Origin: an uncultured beta proteobacterium
Lineage (GTDB): Bacteria; Pseudomonadota; Gammaproteobacteria; Burkholderiales; SG8-39
Reading direction: 5' to 3'
DNA length: 64,000 nucleotides
NCBI GenBank assembly: GCA_903859155.1
Contig: CAIOLO010000010.1
Span: forward strand, 30,404-94,403
The notes under the pieces were generated by a model, which saw only the letters and a program-made list of their open reading frames with translations, was not told the DNA's origin and searched no databases. The position numbers and the translations under genes were made by a program. Position 1 is the first letter of the stretch; each line of letters opens with the position of its first letter. Positions 53,731 to 63,228 of this stretch are shown here, piece by piece.

Positions 53731-53757
53731 TGGAAGAACCACAGAGGAGATCGAAAA

Positions 53758-55254
53758 TTACATGTGGTACGCGGACTCGCCGTGGGAGTTGATGTCCAGG
53801 CCTTCGCGTTCTTCTTCTTCGGTTACGCGCAGTCCGACCAGCAGGTCAGCAATCTTGTAGCTGATGAACGCCACCACTGCCGACCAGACCACGGTTACGC
53901 CCACCGCCTTGGCCTGTATCCACACCTGGGAGCTGATCGAGTAGTCGGCGGGTTTGATGACTGAAGCCGTTACCCAATCCGAAACGAAGCCCGGTCCGCC
54001 CAGCGAAGGATCACAGAACACGCCGGTCAGCAACGCACCCAGAATCCCGCCCAAGGCGTGCACGCCGAACACGTCCAGACTGTCGTCGGCACCGAGCATG
54101 CGCTTCAGACCGTTGACGCCCCAAAGGCATACCAGGCCCGCGGCAAGTCCGATCACAAATGCGCCGGGGATACCGACGTTGCCCGCTGCGGGTGTTATCG
54201 CAACCAGACCGGCTACCGCGCCGGAGGCAGCACCGAGCATAGAGGGCTTGCCCTTGAATATCCACTCACCAAAAATCCAGGAGAGCACCGCGCAGGCGGT
54301 GGCAAGGAAGGTGTTCATGAAGGCAAGACCCGCCGTGTTGTTGGCTTCGAGCGCCGAACCGGCATTGAAACCAAACCAGCCGAACCACAGCAGTGAGGCG
54401 CCAATCATGGTCATCGTCAGGCTGTGCGGCGACATGGATTCCTTGCCGAAACCGAGCCGCTTGCCGAATACATAGGCACCCACGATACCGGCGATACCGG
54501 CGTTGATGTGAACCACCGTGCCGCCCGCGAAATCCAGGGCTCCCCACTGCCACAAGAGGCCGGCTTTGCCGTTGATTTCGTCAACCAGCTTCGGATCGGT
54601 ATAAGCATCAGGGCCGGCCCAGAACCAGACCATGTGAGCGATCGGCGCATAGGCAAACGTGAACCACAGCACCATGAAAATCAACACAGCGGAGAACTTG
54701 GCGCGCTCGGCGAAGGCGCCGAGAATCAGGCAGCAGGTAATGGCCGCAAACGTGGCCTGGAAGGCGACGAACACAATTTCCGGCAACGGCGTGGCCTTGC
54801 TGAAGGTCGCGGCCATGGCGAACTCGCCCTTCATGGAATCGAATATTCCACTCAGGAACAACCGGTCGAAGCTGCCTATGTACGCATTGCCCTCGGTAAA
54901 GGCGAGGCTGTACCCGTAGACGCACCACAGCACAGTGATCAGCGAGAACACCACCATGACCTGCATCAGCATGGACAGCATGTTCTTCGATCGAACCATG
55001 CCGCCATAGAACAGTGCGAGCCCTGGAAGGCTCATCAGCAGCACCAGCGCGGTCGAAGTCAGCATCCAGGATACGTCGCCCTTGTTGGGGGTCGGCGCGG
55101 GTTTTGCCTCGGCGGCTGGGGCGGCCTCAGGTGCGGCCGGGGCCGCGGCGGCTACCGGAGCTTCCGCCGCCTTCTCCGCCTTGTCTTGTGCGATGACCGG
55201 GGTATTCAGAAAAACCGCCCCGGCTAGGGCCAGCAGTGCCAATAATTTTTTCAT
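53758..55254 (-). CDS. amtB: Ammonium transporter
   Basis: A 498-residue Amt channel. It has a signal peptide and an unusual Ala/Pro/Glu-rich spacer (about residues 25-55) before the first core helix (SWMLTSTALVLLMSLPGLALFYGGMV). The twin pore His residues lie in GGTVVHINAGIAG and VFGVHALGGILG. Encoded after glnK, whose PII protein closes the channel when nitrogen is plentiful. Confidence 0.95.
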   Translation of the reverse strand: MKKLLALLALAGAVFLNTPVIAQDKAEKAAEAPVAAAAPAAPEAAPAAEAKPAPTPNKGDVSWMLTSTALVLLMSLPGLALFYGGMVRSKNMLSMLMQVMVVFSLITVLWCVYGYSLAFTEGNAYIGSFDRLFLSGIFDSMKGEFAMAATFSKATPLPEIVFVAFQATFAAITCCLILGAFAERAKFSAVLIFMVLWFTFAYAPIAHMVWFWAGPDAYTDPKLVDEINGKAGLLWQWGALDFAGGTVVHINAGIAGIVGAYVFGKRLGFGKESMSPHSLTMTMIGASLLWFGWFGFNAGSALEANNTAGLAFMNTFLATACAVLSWIFGEWIFKGKPSMLGAASGAVAGLVAITPAAGNVGIPGAFVIGLAAGLVCLWGVNGLKRMLGADDSLDVFGVHALGGILGALLTGVFCDPSLGGPGFVSDWVTASVIKPADYSISSQVWIQAKAVGVTVVWSAVVAFISYKIADLLVGLRVTEEEEREGLDINSHGESAYHM

Positions 55255-55265
55255 GACGGTTATCC

Positions 55266-55634
<369 letters not shown>

Positions 55635-55764
55635 TTACAGGATTCTTGCTGGCTGAAAATATTGGTCAAACGGCGCGAGGTCTCTAGACTGCGGCGGCAA
55701 CGCGCTGGCAAAAGCAGCTTTCCAATGACTGACTCCTAAATTGGTGTAGATGCGAAGGGGAGAT

Positions 55765-55780
55765 CGCATAATATGTGCCA
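55765..55780 (-). promoter_or_regulatory. sigma54 (RpoN) promoter of glnK-amtB
   Basis: On the minus strand TGGCACATATTATGCG keeps TGGCAC and the GG-N10-GC spacing; the -12 reads ATGC instead of TTGC. The predicted start point is about 150 bp before the glnK ATG. Confidence 0.65.
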
Positions 55781-55842
55781 GAACATAACTGCTGCATTTT
55801 CAATTAGTTACTATGTGAATACAGGGGGGAGGAGAATGTCGC

Positions 55843-55857
55843 GCACCGGGCTGTGGC
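55843..55857. promoter_or_regulatory. Weak NtrC-type site upstream of glnK
   Basis: GCACCGGGCTGTGGC: one perfect half-site and one partial, centred 33 bp from the strong site and about 96 bp before the predicted start point. Listed mainly because its position repeats that of the second torF-porin site. Confidence 0.35.
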
Positions 55858-55874
55858 ACGCAATCCATGCTCTG

Positions 55875-55891
55875 CACCACAAACGTGCATA
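55875..55891. promoter_or_regulatory. NtrC-binding site upstream of glnK
   Basis: TGCACCACAAACGTGCA matches the TGCAC-N7-GTGCA consensus exactly, centred about 129 bp before the predicted sigma54 start of glnK. Confidence 0.7.
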
Positions 55892-55947
55892 ACAAAATCG
55901 TATGGCGAAACGCACGAAAAAACCATCGTGCTAGACTCTGCAACGCA

Positions 55948-56187
55948 ATGGAAAACACTAATTTTTTCGACGAATTCAGCGCGCGAGTTTCGGCCGCTCT
56001 CGCCAACACGCCGGCCAAGGATCTGGAAAAGAACCTGCGCGCCAATCTGTCCACTTTTTTCTCCAAACTTGATTTGGTAACCCGTGAAGAGTTCGATATC
56101 CAGAGCAAAATTCTCGAGCGCACTCGCGAAAAGCTCACCCGAATCGAGGCGCAGCTCGCGGACCTGGAAAAGTCGCTCAAACCCTAG
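55948..56187 (+). CDS. ubiK: Ubiquinone biosynthesis accessory factor UbiK (BMFP family)
   Basis: A 79-residue protein with a C-terminal coiled coil (LVTREEFDIQSKILERTREKL) typical of the YqiC/BMFP family, which assists ubiquinone synthesis. Start at ATG 55948 gives family length; the ORF-track start at 55867 is too far upstream. Confidence 0.88.
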   Translation: MENTNFFDEFSARVSAALANTPAKDLEKNLRANLSTFFSKLDLVTREEFDIQSKILERTREKLTRIEAQLADLEKSLKP

Positions 56188-56296
56188 TCCGCCGCGCTGA
56201 GCCGCACCGGGCGCGGGCCAATCCTCAGAGACCGGGTCAACGCTGTTACCGGCCGGGGCGTTTAGATAACTTCGCTTCGACAAACGGGCTGCTGCA

Positions 56297-57799
56297 ATGT
56301 CGCTGGCGGTGCTGCACAGCCGCGCACTGGTGGGGTCGGACGCGCCGCCGGTCACCGTGGAAGTTCATCTGGGTAATGGCTTGCCCTCCTTCACCATTGT
56401 CGGTTTGCCGGAAGCCGAGGTGAAGGAAAGCCGCGAGCGTGTGCGCGCGGCCTTGTCCAATTGCCGCTTCGACTTTCCCGCAAGGCGTATCACCGTCAAT
56501 CTCGCTCCTGCGGAATTGCCCAAGGAGAGCGGCCGCTTCGATCTGCCCATTGCGCTGGGTATTCTCGCCGCGTCGAATCAAATTCCTTCGGCGGCTCTGA
56601 AAGATTACGAATTTGCCGGTGAACTTTCGCTCACCGGGGACTTGCGTCCGGTACGCGGCGCGCTGGCAATGACATTCAGAGCCAAACACAGCGGCCGCGC
56701 CTTTGTATTGCCCTCGCTGAGCGCACCGGAGGCGGCGCTGGTGGCCGAGGCCCGCGTATTCAAAGCGGATTCACTGTTGGCGGTTTGTGCGCATCTGAGC
56801 GGCGAGTGTCTGCTCAAACGACACAACGAAATTCCCGTGCCGACGTCGGAGGCATTCGCCGATATCGCGGAGGTCAAAGGTCAGGCACAGGCCAAGCGCG
56901 CGCTCGAAATCGCAGCGGCCGGCGGGCATTCATTGTTGATGATCGGGCCCCCGGGCACCGGCAAATCGATGCTGGCCGCACGCCTGCCGGGCCTGCTGCC
57001 GCCGATGACCGAGCTCGAAGCGCTTGAATCCGCGGCGATGCAATCTCTGGGAACGAAGGGATTTGAGGCGGGCAACTGGATGCGCCGGAGTTTTCGCGCG
57101 CCGCACCACACCGCATCGGCCATTGCGCTGGTGGGTGGCGGCGGAAATCCGCGTCCCGGTGAAATCTCCCTCGCCCACCATGGTGTTCTGTTCCTGGACG
57201 AACTTCCCGAATTCGACCGCAGGGTGCTTGAAGTGCTGCGCGAGCCATTGGAGTCGGGGCGGGTGGCCATTTCGCGCGCGGCGCGCCAGGTCGAATTCCC
57301 CGCGCGGTTTCAGTTGATTGCCGCGATGAATCCCTGCCAATGCGGTTACCTAGGCCATTACTCGGGAAGGTGCCGCTGCACGCCCGATCAAATACGGCGT
57401 TACCGCGGCAAGATCTCCGGGCCACTGCAGGACAGAATCGACATCCAGCTGGAAGTCCCGGCGCTGCCGCCCGAGCACTATGAACAACCGGCCGGCGGCG
57501 AGGTCTCAGCGGCGGTGCGTGAAAGAACCGGTGCGGCGCGCTCGCGCATGCTGGAGCGCCAGGGCAAGGAGAATGCGCAGCTCTCGGTCCGGGAAACCGA
57601 CCAGCATTGCGCGCTGGAACCCGATGGCGTGGTACTGCTGCGCCGCGCGGTCAGCCAGTTGGGCCTGTCGGCGCGTGCGCATCACCGCATTCTGAAGCTT
57701 GCGAGAACCATTGCCGATCTGGCCGGTGCCGGGAGCATAGTCACGCAACACCTCGCCGAGGCGATTCAGTACCGGCGCATGCAGGGCGAAAAAAACTAA
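56297..57799 (+). CDS. comM: YifB family Mg chelatase-like AAA ATPase / ComM
   Basis: A 500-residue protein. An N-terminal Lon-protease-like domain precedes the AAA+ chelatase domain with P-loop GPPGTGKSMLAARLPGLLPP, sensor region GVLFLDELPEFDRRVLEVLREPLE, and a C-terminal Mg-chelatase domain. ComM is a branch-migration helicase in transformation, consistent with dprA elsewhere in the window. Confidence 0.94.
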   Translation: MSLAVLHSRALVGSDAPPVTVEVHLGNGLPSFTIVGLPEAEVKESRERVRAALSNCRFDFPARRITVNLAPAELPKESGRFDLPIALGILAASNQIPSAALKDYEFAGELSLTGDLRPVRGALAMTFRAKHSGRAFVLPSLSAPEAALVAEARVFKADSLLAVCAHLSGECLLKRHNEIPVPTSEAFADIAEVKGQAQAKRALEIAAAGGHSLLMIGPPGTGKSMLAARLPGLLPPMTELEALESAAMQSLGTKGFEAGNWMRRSFRAPHHTASAIALVGGGGNPRPGEISLAHHGVLFLDELPEFDRRVLEVLREPLESGRVAISRAARQVEFPARFQLIAAMNPCQCGYLGHYSGRCRCTPDQIRRYRGKISGPLQDRIDIQLEVPALPPEHYEQPAGGEVSAAVRERTGAARSRMLERQGKENAQLSVRETDQHCALEPDGVVLLRRAVSQLGLSARAHHRILKLARTIADLAGAGSIVTQHLAEAIQYRRMQGEKN

Positions 57800-57893
57800 C
57801 GACTCGCCGGCCATCAGGTCTCCGGCATTGACGCTGACTTTGAAGTTGAAGTTGAAGCGCTCCGGTGCCACCAGGTCGCATCGGTCCCCTGAG

Positions 57894-58436
57894 TTACCGC
57901 TTCAGTTCGCCGCGCATCTTTTCCTGCCACTGATCCACGGGCATGAAATGCTCATCCTTGCGGCACATTTCCTCGGTCAGCTTGAAGATGGCGTCGTTTG
58001 TCATGCCGAGATCCAGAAAATTACCATGGGGCTGGCTGATGTACCACGGCGTATCCAGATAGATCTCGATGGTGTTGTCCTCGGGGTCGTCGAAGTAGAC
58101 CGACCAGGCATTGCCGTGGTTGATGCCGCGCAGATGGTTGACGCCCTCGGCCTTGACCCGATGGAACATGGTGCGCAGTTCGTCGAGAGAACCCACCTTG
58201 AAGGAGGCCTGGTTGATGGAACTGGGCGCGTCCGCCGCGCGCCCCTGTGCAAGCACGAACTGATGGTGCTTGGTCGGATCGGAGGTGAGGAACACGAAAT
58301 CGACCGGCATGCTGAATCCGTGTCCCCGGTCGCTGATATGCAAATTCATGATTTCCGTGTAGAAACGCGTCATCCGTGCGAGATCCTTCACGTAAATGCC
58401 GACGTGGGTCAGCATGGGGCGCAGGGCGGCAGTCAT
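57894..58436 (-). CDS. VOC family protein (extradiol dioxygenase/glyoxalase fold)
   Basis: A 180-residue protein starting MTAALRPMLTHVGIYV; this ATG has GGAGG upstream, and the 17 residues before it in the ORF track are unlikely. Metal-ligand candidates are His in LTHVGIYV, His in KHHQFVL and Glu in NTIEIYLDTPW. Probably acts on an aromatic ring or ring-cleavage product; divergent from the DoxX gene. Confidence 0.83.
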   Translation of the reverse strand: MTAALRPMLTHVGIYVKDLARMTRFYTEIMNLHISDRGHGFSMPVDFVFLTSDPTKHHQFVLAQGRAADAPSSINQASFKVGSLDELRTMFHRVKAEGVNHLRGINHGNAWSVYFDDPEDNTIEIYLDTPWYISQPHGNFLDLGMTNDAIFKLTEEMCRKDEHFMPVDQWQEKMRGELKR

Positions 58437-58465
58437 TTCGGCCTCCAACTCGAACAGGGAAAGAT

Positions 58466-58834
58466 ATGTACACAGACCATACGGCACTTCACATCATCGG
58501 GCAGCTTCTGATCGCTTTTCTTTTCGTCGCCACCGCGCTGATCAATGCAAGCACCAAGTTCAAGCAGCACCTGGACCGCATGGTGGCGGTCGGTGTGCCG
58601 TTTGCAAGGTTTGCGCTGATCACCGGATTTGCGATGCAGATCGTGGGTGGGCTGCTGCTCGCCTTCGATATCCAGCGCGCCCCGGCGGCCGGCATGCTGA
58701 TCGCCTTTACTGTCCTGGCCACTGGCATCTTCCACCAGTACTGGCGTGTCGAGGATCCGCTGCGCCGCCACCTGCATGTGTCCTGCATTTTTTCCAATTG
58801 CGCGATCATCGGCGGGCTGCTGCTGCTGATGTAA
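58466..58834 (+). CDS. DoxX family membrane protein
   Basis: A 122-residue protein with four hydrophobic segments (from IIGQLLIAFLFVATALINAS to IIGGLLLLM), as in DoxX/DoxD-like proteins. Start ATG 58466 follows GGGAAAG. The family is often linked to redox or quinone chemistry; no specific role is visible. Confidence 0.75.
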   Translation: MYTDHTALHIIGQLLIAFLFVATALINASTKFKQHLDRMVAVGVPFARFALITGFAMQIVGGLLLAFDIQRAPAAGMLIAFTVLATGIFHQYWRVEDPLRRHLHVSCIFSNCAIIGGLLLLM

Positions 58835-59016
58835 AACAAATTTTTACAACAATATCATTTATTTCACCATATTTGGCGTGCATTTAAGGCTATTTTTAAT
58901 CCCGTATTTGATATGTGGGTATAGGCTGCGACGCGGACTCAGGCGTTGCCGCCCGCCCGGATTGCCCGCCAGACCCGCGCGGCCGTCAGGGGCGTCCGTT
59001 TCCGGCATTCAGGCGG

Positions 59017-59799
59017 TTAGACAAACTGTATCGCCAACCCGCCGAGGGACCCGAAATCGGCGTGCACGGTATCGCCCTTCTGCGCCCAGATAGGGCGGAT
59101 GAAAGATCCCGAGAGCATCACCTGGCCGGGTTCGAGGCGCGCGCCGAATTTGCCGATCTTGTTGGCAAGCCAGGCAATCCCCAGAGCCGGGTGCCCGAGC
59201 ACGCCGGCGGCGACCCCGGTCTCCTCGATATCCGAGTTGCGGTAGAGAATGCCGCTGACCCAACGCAGATCGATGTCCATCGGACCCACCGGCCGCCCGC
59301 CCATCACCAGGCCCGCGGCCGCGCCGTTGTCGGCTACGGTGTCGTAGATCTTGCGCGGGTTCTGCACGCGCGCGTCGACGATCTCCATCGCCGGACATAC
59401 GTATTCGGTGGCGCGCAGCACATCGAGCAGGCCCACGCCCGGTCCCTGCAGCACGCTCTTGAGCACAAACACCAGCTCGATTTCGACGCGCGGCACGCAG
59501 AACCGCTCGTGCGGCACCTTGGCGCCGTCTGCGATCATCATGTAATCGTGCAGCGTGCCGTAGTCCGGCTCGTCGATCTGCGAGGAGGCCTGCATCGCCT
59601 TTGAGGTCAGGCCGATCTTGTTGCCGATGATCTTCGCGCCTGCGGCCTCGCGCATCCGGGTGGCGAGCATCGAAATGGCGTAGGCGTCATCGATGGTGAT
59701 ATCGGGAAAGGTTTTGGACAACTGCACTATGGGCTTGCGATCGCGCTCGGCGGCGATCAGCCACCCCGCGGCGATTTTCCGGTCTGCTTCCGACATCAT
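59017..59799 (-). CDS. 2-oxopent-4-enoate hydratase-like protein (FAH superfamily)
   Basis: A 260-residue protein; start at ATG 59799 preferred over the ORF-track ATG 59865, which adds a non-homologous leader. The metal site is formed by Glu residues in VEIELVFVL and Asp in EIVDAR. This family hydrates 2-hydroxydienoates from catechol meta-cleavage or decarboxylates oxalocrotonate. Divergent from the selenoprotein gene, sharing a 126-bp promoter region. Confidence 0.85.
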   Translation of the reverse strand: MMSEADRKIAAGWLIAAERDRKPIVQLSKTFPDITIDDAYAISMLATRMREAAGAKIIGNKIGLTSKAMQASSQIDEPDYGTLHDYMMIADGAKVPHERFCVPRVEIELVFVLKSVLQGPGVGLLDVLRATEYVCPAMEIVDARVQNPRKIYDTVADNGAAAGLVMGGRPVGPMDIDLRWVSGILYRNSDIEETGVAAGVLGHPALGIAWLANKIGKFGARLEPGQVMLSGSFIRPIWAQKGDTVHADFGSLGGLAIQFV

Positions 59800-59925
59800 G
59801 ATGGCGTCTCCGCGAGGGTCGTTCGAGGGCGCAATTATGCACAGCAAACGCGGATCGCGAATCAAGTGAGTGTGGCGGGCGATCTGCTATATTCGCCGCC
59901 TACCCGCGCAAAGGAGTGCCCGCCC

Positions 59926-61569
59926 ATGTCAACGCCGATTGTGGTCCACAATCCTCTTGGCTATCCCCCGAAAGTGGCCGGCAAGGCCCTCGCGCCGCGC
60001 CTTGACACGCTCAATGGCCGCACGATTTACATCGTCGATTGCCGTTTCGACGATTCCGACATCCTGCTCAAATCGGTGCAGGCCTGGTTCACCGAGCATC
60101 TGCCCGAAGTCAAGACGGTCTACAAGCCGATCAGCAGCGTCTACACCAAGGACGATCCGGCCACCTGGCAGGAGATCAAGGAAAAGGGAGATGCCGCAGT
60201 CATCGGCGTCGGTCATTGAAGCACTTGCGCGCCGGCGGTCGCCGCGCACGGAATGTCGATAGATCTGAAATACGGGGTGCCCACCGTATGCCTGCATACG
60301 TCCATGTTCACCACGGTCACCAAGTCGGTGGTGCGCATGAACGGCGCACCGCACATGCGCCAGGTGTACCTGCCGCATCCGGTAATGGGCAAGACACCCG
60401 AAGAAATCCGCGCCTTTGTTTTTGGCATCAGTCCGGTCAGCGGCAAAGCGGTGATGCAGGAAGTGGTCGAAGGTCTGACCCGGGCGCTTGACGACGAGGA
60501 TCGCAAGGGCCTTACCTTCGCGCGCACCACGCCGCGCCTGTGCGAGTCGGCCACGGAAGAGCAGCTGCAACAGCAGTTTCACGACAACAACTGGACCGAC
60601 AAGCTGCCTGTTGTGCTGCCCACGCTCGAGCGTGTGGCCGCGATGCTCAAACACACCAGCCGCAAGGCCGATGAAGTGGTCGGCCATCACGCCGCCACGC
60701 ATTTCCGCGAGGTATGGCAATGCACCGTCGAGCAGGTGGCGGTCAACGCGGTGATGGCGGGCGCGCGGCCGGAATATTTTCCGGTGATCCTGGCGATCGC
60801 CTCCACCGGCGCGAGCGCGCGCGGCTCCTCCACCAGTTCCATGGCGGGCATGGTGGTGGTCAACGGACCGGTCCGCAAAGAGATCAATATGAATGCGGGC
60901 ATCGGCGCCATGGGCCCGTACAACCAGGCCAATGCCACCATCGGCCGCGCCTTCGGTTTGCTCTCGCAGAACCTGCAGGGCGGTTCCGTGCCCGGGGACA
61001 CTTTCATGGGATCGATGGGCAATGCCCTTGCCTACGCCAGTCCTACCTTCGCCGAGAATGAAGAGCGCAGTCCCTTCGAGCCTTTGCACGTGCAGCGCGG
61101 CTTCAAAGCCGAGCAGAGCGTGGTCAGCGTATTCATAGGCATGCGCCACATGGCATTTACGCTGGGCCTGCGCCACGCGCACTGGAAAGATCACGTGCGC
61201 AACCTGTTGCGCGGCATGGACCCGAACGAATCGCCGACCCTGCTGCTCGATCCGATAGCGGCGCGCCTTTTCATCGACGTGGGCGGATTGAAAACGAAAA
61301 AAGACCTCATCAACTGGGTGGCCGAGAACGGCCGCATGCCCGCCGGCGAGTATTGGGATTACCAGCTAATCCAGAACTATCAATATCCACGCGCGACCTT
61401 CGGCGAAGAGCCGCTCGCCAGCAAGCTGCGCGCCGCTCCTGACGAAATGATCCCGATGTGGACTCCGGAGCAGGTCAACGTGGTGGTGGTCGGCGGGGAA
61501 ACCAATGGCTACTGGCGCATCGCCGGAGCGCGCCTTGCAGCCACGGCCTGCGTGGATGATTGGCGGTAG
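59926..61569 (+). CDS. UGSC-type selenoprotein, 547 residues with in-frame TGA as selenocysteine (U98)
   Basis: The ORF track splits this gene into 59866-60219 and 60253-61569, but both are in the same frame with a single TGA (60217-60219) between them and no other stop. Read through, the sequence is AVIGVGH-U-STCAPAVAAHG then MSIDLKYGVPTVCLHTSMF. That is the pattern of UGSC selenoproteins (GvGDUGSC..LE..GiPtv.i.t..F), with USTC in place of UGSC. Residues 1-170 form this domain; U98 and C101 make a U-x-x-C redox pair. Residues about 195-547 form a conserved second domain (VNAVMAGARPEYFPVILA, VNGPVRKEINMNAGIGAMGP, AENEERSPFEPL). Start ATG 59926 has AAGGAG 9 bp upstream. Function of the family is unknown. 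A nonsense-mutated Cys form is the alternative. Confidence 0.82.
60226..60248 (+). promoter_or_regulatory. Candidate bacterial SECIS hairpin
   Basis: Lower stem TGCGC/GCGCA, a 3-nt bulge (GCC), upper stem GGC/GCC and a GGUC apical loop. The loop begins 17 nt after the UGA, versus 18 in E. coli fdhF, whose loop also has GGUC. This is the shape SelB needs. The region is GC-rich, so folding should be tested. Confidence 0.6.
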
Positions 61570-61605
61570 AAACACTGGCGGTAACAAATCAACGGATGAA
61601 CATGG

Positions 61606-62532
61606 GTGATTACCTTGCAGGAATTTGACATAGTGGTAGTGGGTGGTGGAGTGGCCGGACTAACCGCGGGTTTGTTCAGCGCGCGCCGCGGTCGTTCCAC
61701 GCTGTTATTGGAATCGGTAATGCCCGGAGGTCATGTGGGCAGTATCGTCAAGATCGAGGATTTCCCAGGCTTTCCCGAGGGTGTCGCGGGATACGACCTT
61801 GGCCCCATGATTCAGGAACAAGCCGCCAACGCCGGCGCCGAATTTCAGATGGCCGAGCTGCAATCGATCGCGGCAAAGGACGGTGGCTGGCGCATCAGCA
61901 CCAGCGACGGCGAGATCCAGGCCAAAGCCGTGATTGTCGCCACCGGCTCATCCAATCGCCTGCTGGGTGTTCCCGGCGAAGAGCGCCTCGTCGGCAAAGG
62001 CGTGAGCCATTGCGCCAGCTGTGATGGCCCGATGTTGAAAGGGAGGAAAGTCATCGTGATGGGCGCCGGTGATTCCGGATTGCAGGAAGCCTTGACGCTC
62101 GCCGAATACGCCGGCGAAGTACTGGTGATGGATCAATCGGCTGAACCCACGGCGCAGGAAACCTACCAGCAGCGCGTTCGCGAACACCCGAAGATCAAAA
62201 TTCAGGGCAACAGCGTCATCGAGGAAATTCTCGGCGAGAGCGTGGTTACCGGCGTGCGCGTGCGCGCAAACGGCAGCACGTTCGAGATCGCCGCAGACGC
62301 GGTATTTGTCTATATTGGTCTGCAACCGAACACCGCGTTTCTGCAGGGCATCGCCGATCTGGACGATGCGGGGAGAGTGCGTACCGATATCTGCATGCGC
62401 GCAAGCGCTGCCGGGCTTTTCGCTGCCGGCGACGCGCGCGCCGATTCGGCATCGCAGGCGGTGAGTGCGGCGGGCGACGGGGCCACCGCCGCAATCGCGG
62501 CGGACCGCTACCTCAAGGGGCTGAATAAATAA
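61606..62532 (+). CDS. Thioredoxin reductase-like FAD-dependent oxidoreductase
   Basis: A 308-residue flavoprotein of TrxB length. FAD motif VVGGGVAGLTAG, redox pair C136-A-S-C139, nucleotide motif MGAGDSGLQEA and C-terminal FAD motif AAGDARAD are present. The NADPH signature HRRxxxR of classical TrxB is missing (VLVMDQSAEPTAQETY), so its electron donor may differ. GTG start, 36 bp after the selenoprotein gene; the two are probably co-transcribed and may work as a redox couple. Confidence 0.85.
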   Translation: MITLQEFDIVVVGGGVAGLTAGLFSARRGRSTLLLESVMPGGHVGSIVKIEDFPGFPEGVAGYDLGPMIQEQAANAGAEFQMAELQSIAAKDGGWRISTSDGEIQAKAVIVATGSSNRLLGVPGEERLVGKGVSHCASCDGPMLKGRKVIVMGAGDSGLQEALTLAEYAGEVLVMDQSAEPTAQETYQQRVREHPKIKIQGNSVIEEILGESVVTGVRVRANGSTFEIAADAVFVYIGLQPNTAFLQGIADLDDAGRVRTDICMRASAAGLFAAGDARADSASQAVSAAGDGATAAIAADRYLKGLNK

Positions 62533-62617
62533 ACAGCGCGGCCAAAAGCTCGCCGCGCTGTTGCCGACGGCCGGCGCAAGATCTATGCGAGGGCGGTCTC
62601 ACCGAGTACCAGCGTGC

Positions 62618-63205
62618 TCAGGCTGTTTCCTTGACCGAGGGCAGCCCCGCCAGTGCCATCGCCAGTTCGGCCTCGTCGTAATTGAGGTCCTGCAGCTTGC
62701 CGCCGAAGTAGTCGATGTAGGCCTGCATGTCGAAATGCCCGTGGCCGCACAGGTTGAACAGAATAGTGCGCGACTTGCCTTCGGCTTTGCACTTGAGCGC
62801 TTCTTCGATCGCGCCTTTCACCGCGTGATTCGCCTCAGGCGCCGGCAGGATGCCCTCGGCGCGCGCGAACAGCACACCCGCTTCGAAACAGGTGGTCTGA
62901 TGGTAGGCGACCGCGTCGATCAGGCCGAGTTGCTTGATGTGGCTCACCAGCGGCGCCATGCCGTGGTAGCGCAGGCCGCCGGCATGGAATCCGGGGGGCG
63001 TGAAGGTCGAGCCCAGCGTGTGCATCTTGGTGAGCGGCGTCAGGTGCGCGGTATCGCCAAAATCGTAGGCGTACTGGCCGCGCGTCAGGCTGGGGCAGGC
63101 AGCCGGTTCGACTGCGACAATGCGGACCTTTTTGCCGCCGCGCAATTGCGCGCCGAGGAAGGGAAAGGCGATGCCCGCAAAGTTCGAACCGCCGCCAAAT
63201 TGACC
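62618..63205 (-). pseudogene. TrpB-like PLP enzyme, C-terminal fragment cut at a junction
   Basis: Frame open from 63205 to the stop at 62618; the ORF-track TTG start at 63145 is internal. It begins with the phosphate-binding motif GGGSNFAGIAFPFLGAQL and runs to a normal C-terminus. TrpB-like enzymes of about 430-450 residues have some 230 residues before this motif, including the PLP Lys, all missing here. The sequence ends where the RNB gene begins on the other strand. Confidence 0.8.
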
Positions 63206-63228
63206 TTAAGGCAATCTCTTTTTTTGCC

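Larger units (their letters stand above)
53345..53757. other. 413-bp region between DLH and amtB without an intact gene
   Basis: It contains the amidohydrolase remnant at 53532-53681 and the amtB terminator. Nothing else is recognised; the short ORFs on the minus strand here have no family features. Confidence 0.6.

Noticed and set aside
55854-55870. Plus-strand sigma54 promoter (TGGCACGCAATCCATGC) for ubiK
   Set aside because: The -24 element fits but the GG to GC spacing is 12, not 10 bp, which inactivates sigma54 promoters.
59866-60219. Separate short gene ending at TGA 60219, with 60253-61569 as a second gene
   Set aside because: Same frame, no second stop, and conserved UGSC-family sequence continues across the TGA through STCAPAVAAHG. 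One read-through gene explains both better.
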